Shown here: piece by piece, positions 1-7,357 of the stretch
Layout of the letters: every line of letters starts with the position of its first letter
Position numbering within the stretch: position 1 is the first letter of the stretch
Assembly (NCBI RefSeq): GCF_020831925.1
Contig: NZ_JAFIFQ010000037.1
Location: forward strand, 1-33,528
Length of the DNA stretch: 33,528 nucleotides
Source: Alkalimonas sp.
GTDB lineage: Bacteria > Pseudomonadota > Gammaproteobacteria > Enterobacterales > Alteromonadaceae
Reading direction: 5' to 3'
The notes under the pieces: generated by a model
The model's database searches: none
Seen by the model: the letters and a program-made list of their open reading frames with translations, nothing else
Told to the model about the DNA's origin: nothing
Position numbers and translations under genes: made by a program

Positions 1-121
1 TGAACTGGTAGTAGGCACTTTCATCCCAGTAGGGCTCGCCATCGATGGTATGAAATTTAAAGCCCAGGCTTTCGGCATAAGCCTGCCAGCCAGGGCGTGG
101 GGTACTTTTGACTCGTTTCAT
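1..121 (-). CDS. yjfC: ATP-grasp ligase, glutathionylspermidine synthase family (YjfC/YgiC-like), N-terminal fragment
   Basis: Only the first 40 codons are inside the window; the gene runs off the left edge. The start reads MKRVKSTPRPGWQAYAESLG and continues with a FHTIDGEPYWDESAYY stretch. This closely resembles the N-terminus of E. coli YgiC/YjfC, which are ATP-grasp proteins related to the synthetase half of glutathionylspermidine synthase. Those proteins are thought to form a peptide-like bond, but their substrate is not established. The start lies one base after the stop of the DUF1190 gene, so the two are almost certainly co-transcribed and translationally coupled. The downstream catalytic domain cannot be judged from here. 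The gene symbol follows the E. coli yjfLMC arrangement; ygiC would be equally fair. Confidence 0.85.
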   Translation of the reverse strand, partial: MKRVKSTPRPGWQAYAESLGFKFHTIDGEPYWDESAYYQF

Positions 122-122
122 C

Positions 123-740
123 TTAACTGCCGTAACTGCGCTGGCGATTGGCCTGCTGCCTGGCCGCTTGCTGACGCACCGCCGCTTGTTGACCAAAACC
201 ACCCCGGCGTACCAGCTGCGCCCGCTGCGGCTGCACCGCTGAAGGCCGCACCTTGGCGACACCCGGCTGGCTGGCCACCGCCTGATTGCTGGCGGTGCGG
301 AAGGTCGAACGATCATCACGCGATTTGTACAGCGGCTGGGTAGGTACTGCAGAGCGGTTAGCTGCAGCGCTTTGCTGCGTAGGCTGCGCCTGACCACCGG
401 CCAGGTTGCCACGGTTCAACATTTGGCCCGCCATATAGCCCATCATCATCGGCATAAAGAAGCTACCGCTTTGATGGCGCTCCGGCGCCACTTCACACTG
501 ACCGGCACCAAAATCCGCTTCGCATTCAAACTGGTCCTGATAGCGTGGCGCTACCTGGGTATGCAGCGCCTCAGCCCGCTCGAATTCGGCCTGGCACTCG
601 GCCGGTGGATGATAAAAAGCGGCGCATTCTTCCGCATTATGAAAAACATGCACTTCCTGTTGCTGCTCGCCACATCCTGCCAACAGCAGGGTGGCAGCTG
701 GCGCCATCAAGACCAGCGCGGCTTTTTTACTGCGTTTCAT
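123..740 (-). CDS. yjfM: DUF1190 family lipoprotein (YjfM/YgiB-like)
   Basis: A 205-residue protein with a lipoprotein signal peptide: a basic N-terminus, a hydrophobic core and an LLAGC lipobox with the lipidated cysteine at residue 23. The mature part has the HNAEECAAF segment and paired cysteines (roughly residues 38-85) typical of DUF1190 proteins such as E. coli YgiB and YjfM. After that it becomes low-complexity, rich in Gln, Arg, Ala and Ser, with a QQAARQQANRQR tail. The start has a good GGAGG ribosome site about 8 bases upstream. It sits between a DUF350 gene and an ATP-grasp gene, the same order as in E. coli yjfLMC. Its molecular function is unknown; an envelope role alongside the ligase is inferred from the conserved operon. 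Confidence 0.85.
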   Translation of the reverse strand: MKRSKKAALVLMAPAATLLLAGCGEQQQEVHVFHNAEECAAFYHPPAECQAEFERAEALHTQVAPRYQDQFECEADFGAGQCEVAPERHQSGSFFMPMMMGYMAGQMLNRGNLAGGQAQPTQQSAAANRSAVPTQPLYKSRDDRSTFRTASNQAVASQPGVAKVRPSAVQPQRAQLVRRGGFGQQAAVRQQAARQQANRQRSYGS

Positions 741-765
741 GAAAAATTCCTCCGGGCAGTTCGAC

Positions 766-1176
766 TCAATAGCTCATACTGGCAGAATTCAGCATTCCCA
801 CCGCAATGGAACAGGCGGCAGAGAAAATACCAGCCGCCAGTTCGCCTTGCTGGATACGGGCTGGCAGCTGCTTAAGGGTCAGCTTCACCACAAAGAAAGT
901 CAGCACCTGCACCACCAGCGCAACCCCGCCCCAGATGGCGCAGTCGATCAAGGACATGGAGTGGGTGATAGCACTGGCCAGCGGAATGGAAAAACCAATC
1001 AGAGCGCCGCCAAAGGCGACAGCCGCTGCGCTGTTATTGGCGCGGATCAAATCAAATTCGTGATGTGGCGTCACCCAGCTGTAAATACGGGCAAAGCAGA
1101 GCAGCAACGCGGCTGCCAGCGCAAAATACAACAGAAAATAGGGGACTCCCGATAACGACAACCAAACCGTTTCCAT
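766..1176 (-). CDS. yjfL: DUF350 family inner-membrane protein (YjfL-like)
   Basis: A 136-residue, very hydrophobic protein with about four transmembrane segments (approximately residues 9-29, 50-70, 80-100 and 112-132). It shows the DUF350 pattern: a first helix pair, a short hydrophilic stretch, then an internally similar second pair with a GGALIGFSIPLASAI segment. E. coli YjfL is the nearest named relative. It is the first gene of a minus-strand operon with the DUF1190 lipoprotein (25-base gap) and the ATP-grasp ligase. Comparative-genomic work on ATP-grasp amidoligases has noted this association, but no biochemical function is known for DUF350 proteins. The 277-base gap upstream separates it from the divergent M13 peptidase and should hold both promoters; I could not assign boxes with confidence. 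Confidence 0.85.
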   Translation of the reverse strand: METVWLSLSGVPYFLLYFALAAALLLCFARIYSWVTPHHEFDLIRANNSAAAVAFGGALIGFSIPLASAITHSMSLIDCAIWGGVALVVQVLTFFVVKLTLKQLPARIQQGELAAGIFSAACSIAVGMLNSASMSY

Positions 1177-1453
1177 GCAATGACTCCGTAAGCCTGTTGA
1201 GAAAGAGCGACGATCCTGACGAAAAAACCAGCCAAGTACAAGCTTTTTACGCCTACCGAGCGCCTAAACACTGCGATTAACCGCTCATGGTAAGGTACAG
1301 AGCGCGTCCGGCTTTACATAGCGGCTGAACTTTATACACTGTGACTTAGCAAGCGCTGATCGTCATCAGGCGATACAAAGTAAACATCGAACGTAAAACA
1401 ACGACAATACGATCCAACACAACCAATATTCACACAATCACAGGAAAGGCGTT

Positions 1454-3514
1454 ATGACCAAATCTCTTCTCAGCTCAGTGGCACTGGCTGTTAGTCTGGC
1501 TTTAACCGGCTGCAGCGGCGAAGCCCCTGTCAGCAGCAATCAACAGCAACAACAGCAGAGTGTGCTTAGCTCTGGCATCGAGCTGCACAATATGGATACC
1601 AGTGTGGCACCACAGCAAAACTTCTTCCGTTATGTCAACGGTAAGTGGCTGGAGCGCACTGAAATTCCAGCCGACCGCGCCCGCTGGGGCAGTTTTGATG
1701 AACTGCGGGAAGTCTCCGAGCAGCATGTGCTGGCCATTATCCATGAGCTGGCGGCCGAGCAGCATGCCAAAGACAGCGATGCGCAGAAAATAGCCGATGT
1801 GTTCCGCTCTTTCCTCGATACCGATACCATCGAAGCACTGGGCCTGACCCCACTGCAACAAGACCTGGCCCGCATTGAATCGCTGCAAAGCCACGATGAA
1901 CTGGCCACACTGTGGGGTGAGTGGCAAAGCATTCGTACCGGTGTGCCGGTCGCGCTGTTTGTCAGCCAGGATCAGCGCCAGTCCGACCAATACATCAGCG
2001 CTGCCAGCCAATCTGGCCTCGGCCTGCCGGATCGCGACTATTACCTGAAAGATGACGAACGTTCGCTGCAACTTCTCCAGGAATACCAAAACCTGATCCA
2101 GCGCTTCTGGCAGTTGGCGGGCTGGTCTGAAGGCGAGCAAGCCGCTGAAACCATAGTGGAGATTGAGCGTCAGCTGGCCGAAGCCCAGTGGAGCCGCATC
2201 CAAAACCGCGATCGCAATGCCACCTACAACAAAATGACCCCGGCCGAGCTGGCAGACATTGCACCTGGCTTTGACTGGGCCATCATGCTCAATGCCGCCC
2301 AGCTGGGTGATATCGATGCGTTGGTGATCCGTCAGCCCAGCTTCTTTACCGATTTTGCCGCACTGCAACAAAACATTGCCCTGGCTGACTGGCAAAAATA
2401 CCTGCGCTTTCACCTGCTGCGTAGCAGCGCTTCCATGTTGCCAGCCGCTTTTGATGAAGCCAGTTTTGATTTCTATGGCCGCACCCTGAGTGGCCAGCAA
2501 GAGCAGCGCAGCCGCGAAAAACGGGCGGTGCAGACCACCGAGCGGATGCTGGGCTTTTTGGTCGGCAAAAAGTATGTGGAGCGCCATTTCCAACCGGAAG
2601 CCAAGGCACGGATGGATGAGCTGGTGAAAAACTTTATGGTCGCTTTTAGCCAGGCCATTGATGAACTGGAGTGGATGAGCGATGCCACTAAGGTGGAAGC
2701 CCAGGCCAAGCTGGCCAGCTTTAACACCAAAATCGGTTACCCGGATGTCTGGCGTGATTACGACTGTCTTACCATCTCTGCCAATGATTTGATGGGCAAT
2801 GCCCGGCGCAGTGCCCAGTGCGAATACCAGCGCATGATTGGTCGTTTAGGCCAGCCGGTCGACCGGGACGAATGGGGCATGACACCGCAAACCGTCAACG
2901 CCTATTACAGCTCTACCATGAATGAAATCGTGTTTCCGGCCGCCATTTTGCAACCGCCATTCTTTGATGTGAATGCCGACGACGCCCTGAACTACGGTGC
3001 TATTGGCGCTGTGATTGGCCATGAAATCACCCATGGCTTTGATGATCAGGGTCGTCGCTCCGATGGCGAAGGCAACCTGCGTGACTGGTGGAGCGAAGAA
3101 GATGAGCGTCAGTTCCGTGAGCGGGCTCAGCTGATGATCGATCAGTTCAATGCCTTTAACCCGATTGATGATCTGCACCTGCAGGGCGCACTGGGCTTGG
3201 GTGAAAACATCGCCGATCTGGGCGGCTTAACCGTCGGTTACCGCGCCTATCAAAATTCACTGCAAGGCCAACCAGCGCCAGTGATTGATGGCTTTACCGG
3301 CTCGCAGCGTTTCTTTATCGGCTGGGGCCAAATCTGGCGTATCAAGTTCCGCGATGAAGCCTTGCGCCAGCAAGTGATCACCGGGCCACACTCACCGGGC
3401 AAGTACCGGGTGCTGGGACCACTGTCCAATATGCCGGAATTTTACCAGGCCTTTGATGTGCAACCAGGTGATGGCATGTACCGTGAAGAGGATGTGCGGG
3501 TAAAAATCTGGTAA
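1454..3514 (+). CDS. pepO: M13 family zinc metallopeptidase (PepO/neprilysin-like), lipoprotein
   Basis: A 686-residue protein of the neprilysin/PepO family, which cleaves small peptides outside the cytoplasm. The N-terminus carries a signal peptide with an LTGC lipobox (Cys20), so it should be anchored to the outer or inner membrane and face the periplasm or outside. A short glutamine run (about residues 31-36) forms a linker. Catalytic features are complete: the VNAYY substrate-binding motif near residue 482, the zinc site HEITH with His523, Glu524 and His527, and the ENIAD motif supplying the third ligand, Glu584. The C-terminus ends in VRVKIW, close to the family's usual CxVW end but without the cysteine. 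The start has a GGAAAGG ribosome site. It is followed by a strong terminator, so it is probably a single-gene unit. Confidence 0.95.
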   Translation: MTKSLLSSVALAVSLALTGCSGEAPVSSNQQQQQQSVLSSGIELHNMDTSVAPQQNFFRYVNGKWLERTEIPADRARWGSFDELREVSEQHVLAIIHELAAEQHAKDSDAQKIADVFRSFLDTDTIEALGLTPLQQDLARIESLQSHDELATLWGEWQSIRTGVPVALFVSQDQRQSDQYISAASQSGLGLPDRDYYLKDDERSLQLLQEYQNLIQRFWQLAGWSEGEQAAETIVEIERQLAEAQWSRIQNRDRNATYNKMTPAELADIAPGFDWAIMLNAAQLGDIDALVIRQPSFFTDFAALQQNIALADWQKYLRFHLLRSSASMLPAAFDEASFDFYGRTLSGQQEQRSREKRAVQTTERMLGFLVGKKYVERHFQPEAKARMDELVKNFMVAFSQAIDELEWMSDATKVEAQAKLASFNTKIGYPDVWRDYDCLTISANDLMGNARRSAQCEYQRMIGRLGQPVDRDEWGMTPQTVNAYYSSTMNEIVFPAAILQPPFFDVNADDALNYGAIGAVIGHEITHGFDDQGRRSDGEGNLRDWWSEEDERQFRERAQLMIDQFNAFNPIDDLHLQGALGLGENIADLGGLTVGYRAYQNSLQGQPAPVIDGFTGSQRFFIGWGQIWRIKFRDEALRQQVITGPHSPGKYRVLGPLSNMPEFYQAFDVQPGDGMYREEDVRVKIW

Positions 3515-3531
3515 CGCTGCTCACTGGATAA

Positions 3532-3562
3532 AAAAATGCCGGCGCTTTTTGCCGGCATTTTT
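3532..3562 (+). terminator. Intrinsic terminator after the M13 peptidase
   Basis: A 12-bp perfect stem (3532-3543 with 3551-3562) containing ATGCCGGC/GCCGGCAT, with a GCTTTTT loop and a run of T on the 3' side. The A tract on the 5' side lets it work on both strands, but only the plus-strand gene needs it. It lies 18 bases after the peptidase stop codon. Confidence 0.9.
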
Positions 3563-3760
3563 CATTATAGGTTTGGTTGGAACAACGACATCCTAACCGG
3601 CCCAAAATGAACAAAAATTTAACGTATGACACAGTTGTTTACTGTTTGTTCAGTCAGCTTGCTCCGCTTTATCCTGAATTCCAAACCAATCAACGCCCCA
3701 GGCTCGCTATCGCTGTTTTTTTTTGTTACAAAAAGGGATGCAAATGCTCAAGGAAGCCAG

Positions 3761-6175
3761 ATGAAAACTCTCTCTTTTTTAGTGCTGGGGCTGCTGATTG
3801 GCCTTAGTCACCCTGTGTGGGCGGAAGCCGTTGATATCGGCTATATGGAACCCGCCGAAGAAATCACTGCCATTGTGGATGCGCCACCACCGCCGGCTGC
3901 CAGTTTAAGCCCGGATGGCCGCTGGTTATTGTCGCTGGAGCGCCCGGCACTGCCATCCTTGGCCGATCTGGCCGAGCCGGAGCTTCGACTGGCCGGTATG
4001 CGCTTTAATCCACGCAACCAGGGGCCATCACAACCGCGCTATTTATCCGGTGTGCAGCTGATTGAGCTGGATAGCCAGCAAGCCAAAGCAATCCGTGGCC
4101 TGCCGCGCAATCTGCGGGTGCTGTCAGCGACCTGGTCGCCGGATAGCCGCTATCTGGCCCTGCTGCAACTGGAGCAGGATCACACTGCCCTGTGGCGGGT
4201 CGATGTAGAACGCGGCCGCGCTGAGCGCTGGTCAAAAGTCAAAGTAAACGCCATCCGCGGTGGCGAACTGCAATGGGCTGCCGACAGCCAGGCGGTGTAT
4301 CTGCTGGCCGTCGATCCGAAGCGTGGTGCAGAACCCGCAGCACCGGCCGTACCGGCAGGCCCGGTGGTGACAGAAGTGCGCGGCCGCACGGCACCGGCCC
4401 GTACTTATCAGGATCTGCTGCAGAACAGCCATGATGAAGCGCTGTTTAACCATTACATGGCCAGTCAGCTGGTGCGGGTGGGTCTGAACAACCGCATTCA
4501 GGTGATTACCGAGGCCAAGCCTTACTTAAGCTTTTCATTGGCACCGGACAATCAGCACCTGCTGACCACCCGCTTCACCGAGCCTTATTCCTATGCCGTG
4601 CCGATGTTCCGCTTTGCCCGTACCACCGAAGTACTGAACCGCCGTGGTGAATTGCTGTACACCGTGGAGCAGCAGCCGCTGGCCGATAACCTGCCCATCG
4701 CTTTTGATGCTGTAGTTGATAGCCGCCGCTCGATTCAGTGGCGCAGCGATCAGCCGGCTACTCTGGTCTGGGCCAAAGCCCAGGACGGTGGCGACCCGCG
4801 CCAGCCAGCCGAGGCTAGAGATCAGCTGCTGCAGCTGGCGGCACCTTTTAGCGCCGAGCCCACCCCCTTGCTGGACATGCAGTACCGTTTTGCCAGCCTA
4901 TTGAGCGCGGAAGATGGTACCAGCCTGGTGTGGGAGCGCTGGTGGCAGGATCGGCAGGAAAAGCTCTGGTTGCTGACCGATGCCGAACCAAAACTGCTGT
5001 GGGAACGCTCGTACGAAGACCGCTACGGCGATCCGGGTAGCCCGCTGACCCGCCTCGATGCCAATGGCAACCGGGTGTTGCGGCTGGATAATGGCGCCAT
5101 TTTGTTGACCGGTGCCGGTGCTTCCGATGATGGCGACCGGCCATTTATCGATCGCATGCAGCTGCAAAGCGGTGAGACCGTGCGACTGTGGCGCTCCGAA
5201 GCGCCTTATTTTGAGTACCCCATCACCCTGCGCGCCGATGGCCGTTTGCTGACCCAGCGGGAAAGCATCGATACGCCACCGGATTTTTATCTGCGCGACT
5301 TGCAAAGTGGTGCCCTGACCGCGGTAACCCAAACGCCGCACCCCATGCCGCATACGCTGGGTATCAGCCGGGAAATGATCCATTACCAGCGGGAAGACGG
5401 CGTGCCGATGTCTGCCACCTTGCTGCTGCCGGCTGGATACGATAAAGAGCGCGATGGCCCACTGCCGACCATTATCTGGGCTTACCCACGCGAGTTTCGC
5501 AGCAGCGCAGCGGCCGGTCAGGTCAGTGGCTCGCCGTACCGCTTTAACCGCATCGGCTACTGGAACCCACAATTTCTGGCCACTCAGGGTTATGCGGTGC
5601 TGGACAGCGCCACCATGCCGATCGTCGGTGAAGGCGAGCAAGAGCCAAACGACAGCTTTATCGAACAGCTGGTGATGAACTCAAAAGCCGCCATTGAAGC
5701 TGGCGTCAGCCGCGGTGTGACGGATCCGGAGCGGGTCGCCCTTGGTGGTCACTCGTACGGCGCTTTTATGACCGCCAATGTGCTGGCGCACTCGGATCTG
5801 TTCCGGGCCGGCATTGCCCGTAGCGGCGCTTACAACCGCAGCCTAACGCCTTTTGGTTTTCAGCGTGAGCAACGCACTTTATGGGACGATCCTGATCTCT
5901 ACATCCGGATGTCGCCGTTCTTTCATGCGGAAAAAATCAAAACACCACTGCTGCTGATCCATGGTGCCGAAGACAACAACTCCGGCACCTTCCCAATGCA
6001 AAGTGAGCGCTTGTATCAGGCCATCAAAGGCAACGGTGGCACCACCCGGCTGGTGATGCTGCCACTGGAGTCGCACGGCTACCGTGCCCGCGAGTCGGTG
6101 CTGCATATGCTGTGGGAAACCGTGAACTGGCTGGATGAGTTTGTCAAAAACGCCGAGCCACGCACAGTCGATTAA
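3761..6175 (+). CDS. S9 family serine peptidase, glutamyl endopeptidase-like (S9D), exported
   Basis: An 804-residue prolyl-oligopeptidase-family enzyme. I chose the ATG at 3761 because it has an AAGGAAG ribosome site and begins a clean signal peptide (MKTLSFLVLGLLIG to about VWAEA). An in-frame ATG 45 codons upstream would put a hydrophilic tail before the signal. Residues ~40-540 look like the beta-propeller part. The C-terminal alpha/beta-hydrolase domain has the nucleophile in GGHSYGAF (Ser665), the acid in HGAEDNN (Asp738) and the base in LESHGYR (His772). The segment GIARSGAYNR followed by LTPFGFQ is characteristic of the subgroup containing plant chloroplast glutamyl endopeptidase. Likely role: breakdown of peptides in the periplasm, next to another exported peptidase. 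Exact cleavage preference is inferred from similarity. Confidence 0.92.
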   Translation: MKTLSFLVLGLLIGLSHPVWAEAVDIGYMEPAEEITAIVDAPPPPAASLSPDGRWLLSLERPALPSLADLAEPELRLAGMRFNPRNQGPSQPRYLSGVQLIELDSQQAKAIRGLPRNLRVLSATWSPDSRYLALLQLEQDHTALWRVDVERGRAERWSKVKVNAIRGGELQWAADSQAVYLLAVDPKRGAEPAAPAVPAGPVVTEVRGRTAPARTYQDLLQNSHDEALFNHYMASQLVRVGLNNRIQVITEAKPYLSFSLAPDNQHLLTTRFTEPYSYAVPMFRFARTTEVLNRRGELLYTVEQQPLADNLPIAFDAVVDSRRSIQWRSDQPATLVWAKAQDGGDPRQPAEARDQLLQLAAPFSAEPTPLLDMQYRFASLLSAEDGTSLVWERWWQDRQEKLWLLTDAEPKLLWERSYEDRYGDPGSPLTRLDANGNRVLRLDNGAILLTGAGASDDGDRPFIDRMQLQSGETVRLWRSEAPYFEYPITLRADGRLLTQRESIDTPPDFYLRDLQSGALTAVTQTPHPMPHTLGISREMIHYQREDGVPMSATLLLPAGYDKERDGPLPTIIWAYPREFRSSAAAGQVSGSPYRFNRIGYWNPQFLATQGYAVLDSATMPIVGEGEQEPNDSFIEQLVMNSKAAIEAGVSRGVTDPERVALGGHSYGAFMTANVLAHSDLFRAGIARSGAYNRSLTPFGFQREQRTLWDDPDLYIRMSPFFHAEKIKTPLLLIHGAEDNNSGTFPMQSERLYQAIKGNGGTTRLVMLPLESHGYRARESVLHMLWETVNWLDEFVKNAEPRTVD

Positions 6176-6193
6176 ATGGAAAGCTTGCTCTAC

Positions 6194-6224
6194 AAAAACC
6201 AGCCCTGATCCGGCTGGTTTTTTT
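6194..6224 (+). terminator. Intrinsic terminator after the S9 peptidase
   Basis: Perfect 11-bp stem AAAAACCAGCC / GGCTGGTTTTT (6194-6204 with 6212-6222), 7-base loop, then T-rich sequence. It lies 18 bases after the stop codon. Confidence 0.9.
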
Positions 6225-6292
6225 ATTTGCACTACCAGACTAAAAACCGTAGTCTGTCATGTCTTTGTTTTTTAAATGTATACAAGGTGAAA

Positions 6293-7357
6293 ATGAGGCT
6301 GCTGCGCAAACTGACCAAAGCTTTGTTATGGCTGATCCCCGGCATCTTGTTGCTGGCACTCAGCCTGTATGCGCTCTTGCTAGCCATCAACTGGCAGGAT
6401 GAAGCCCCCTCAGCCGATGCCCTCTTGCTGCAAAGCTTTTTACAACACGATGCCCCCATGGCGGATGAGCTCAATGGTTATCATTTTTTGCAAGAACACA
6501 GCGATCCAGCTCTGCTGCCAATATCGGATAAGCTGAGGGCATTGTTTGCGGCATGTGAGCGCACCGATTGCCATGACGAGCTGACTGCTGTCAGCCCTGA
6601 TTTACCTGCTCTGATTGCAGAGCATCAGGCACTGCTCGACTTTTACCAACAACTACAAATGTTTAGCTACTGGCAAGAAACCCCGCTTAGCCATCACTCA
6701 CAAATTCCATCGTACCAGCCTGTGATGCACGCCCACCGTCTGTACTTGCTGCATATTTGGTTAAAAGTACAGGCAGGCGATGTCATAGCCGCACGTCAGT
6801 TATTGCACAATGATCTGCAGTTTTGGCGTGTTGTTATTCGCCATAACCAACATTTACTGGGTAGCATGATAAGTCGCGGCGCTTTGGAAAGGTATTTTGC
6901 TTTCAGCCAGATGCTGTTGGCATCGTTAGAGCCTGAGCATCAAATAGCTTTGGCTCCTGTCGGCTGGCATGCCCCTTTTAGTGCTGAAGAGCTTAGTCTT
7001 GAGCGGGCAATTGCCGGTGAGTGGTTCTTTAGCAGTAGTTATATAGACGAAGTGCTGGCAGCCCCATTCAACGAGCTGGGAAACCGCTTTGCTGAGCAGT
7101 TTACCATGTGGCTGCTAACACCTTTTTTGTTACCACAAGCCACCGCTAATGACCATGCCACGCAACTTTTAGCCTGCCTTGGGAGAAGCCAACCCAACGA
7201 TCTGCGCTGGTATCACTGGTTGTACAACCCTATGGGTAAGACGCTCAAACAGGACATGTGTTCGCATTATCAGCGTTATAGCCTGCAAGAGCTTGAGCAA
7301 CATCGTTTAGACACCCTTGCAAGGCTACAAAACCTTAGTTTCCCCGAGCAGCCTTAA
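6293..7357 (+). CDS. Hypothetical membrane-anchored protein
   Basis: A 354-residue protein I do not recognise. The ATG at 6293 is preferred over one at 6227 because an AAGGTG ribosome site lies just upstream and the resulting N-terminus is a positively charged stretch followed by one hydrophobic helix (about residues 9-32), a signal anchor. The rest is soluble, alpha-helical in character and rich in Leu, His and Gln, so probably periplasmic. Four cysteines are present, including two in a CERTDC segment near residue 87. A YNPMGKTL stretch near the C-terminus is the most motif-like feature. The 3' end overlaps the convergent malQ gene by 23 bases. It has its own promoter region behind a terminator. 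No function is claimed. Confidence 0.75.
   Translation: MRLLRKLTKALLWLIPGILLLALSLYALLLAINWQDEAPSADALLLQSFLQHDAPMADELNGYHFLQEHSDPALLPISDKLRALFAACERTDCHDELTAVSPDLPALIAEHQALLDFYQQLQMFSYWQETPLSHHSQIPSYQPVMHAHRLYLLHIWLKVQAGDVIAARQLLHNDLQFWRVVIRHNQHLLGSMISRGALERYFAFSQMLLASLEPEHQIALAPVGWHAPFSAEELSLERAIAGEWFFSSSYIDEVLAAPFNELGNRFAEQFTMWLLTPFLLPQATANDHATQLLACLGRSQPNDLRWYHWLYNPMGKTLKQDMCSHYQRYSLQELEQHRLDTLARLQNLSFPEQP

Noticed and set aside
1357-1377. Small inverted repeat near CTGAT/ATCAG upstream of the M13 peptidase
   Set aside because: Only 5 bp with a bulge; expected by chance.
1502-2593. A 363-residue open frame on the minus strand inside the M13 peptidase gene
   Set aside because: It is fully antisense to a gene with all catalytic motifs, has no recognisable domain, and is explained by codon bias.
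4898-5641. A 247-residue minus-strand frame inside the S9 peptidase gene
   Set aside because: Antisense shadow of a well-supported coding region, with no ribosome site or domain.
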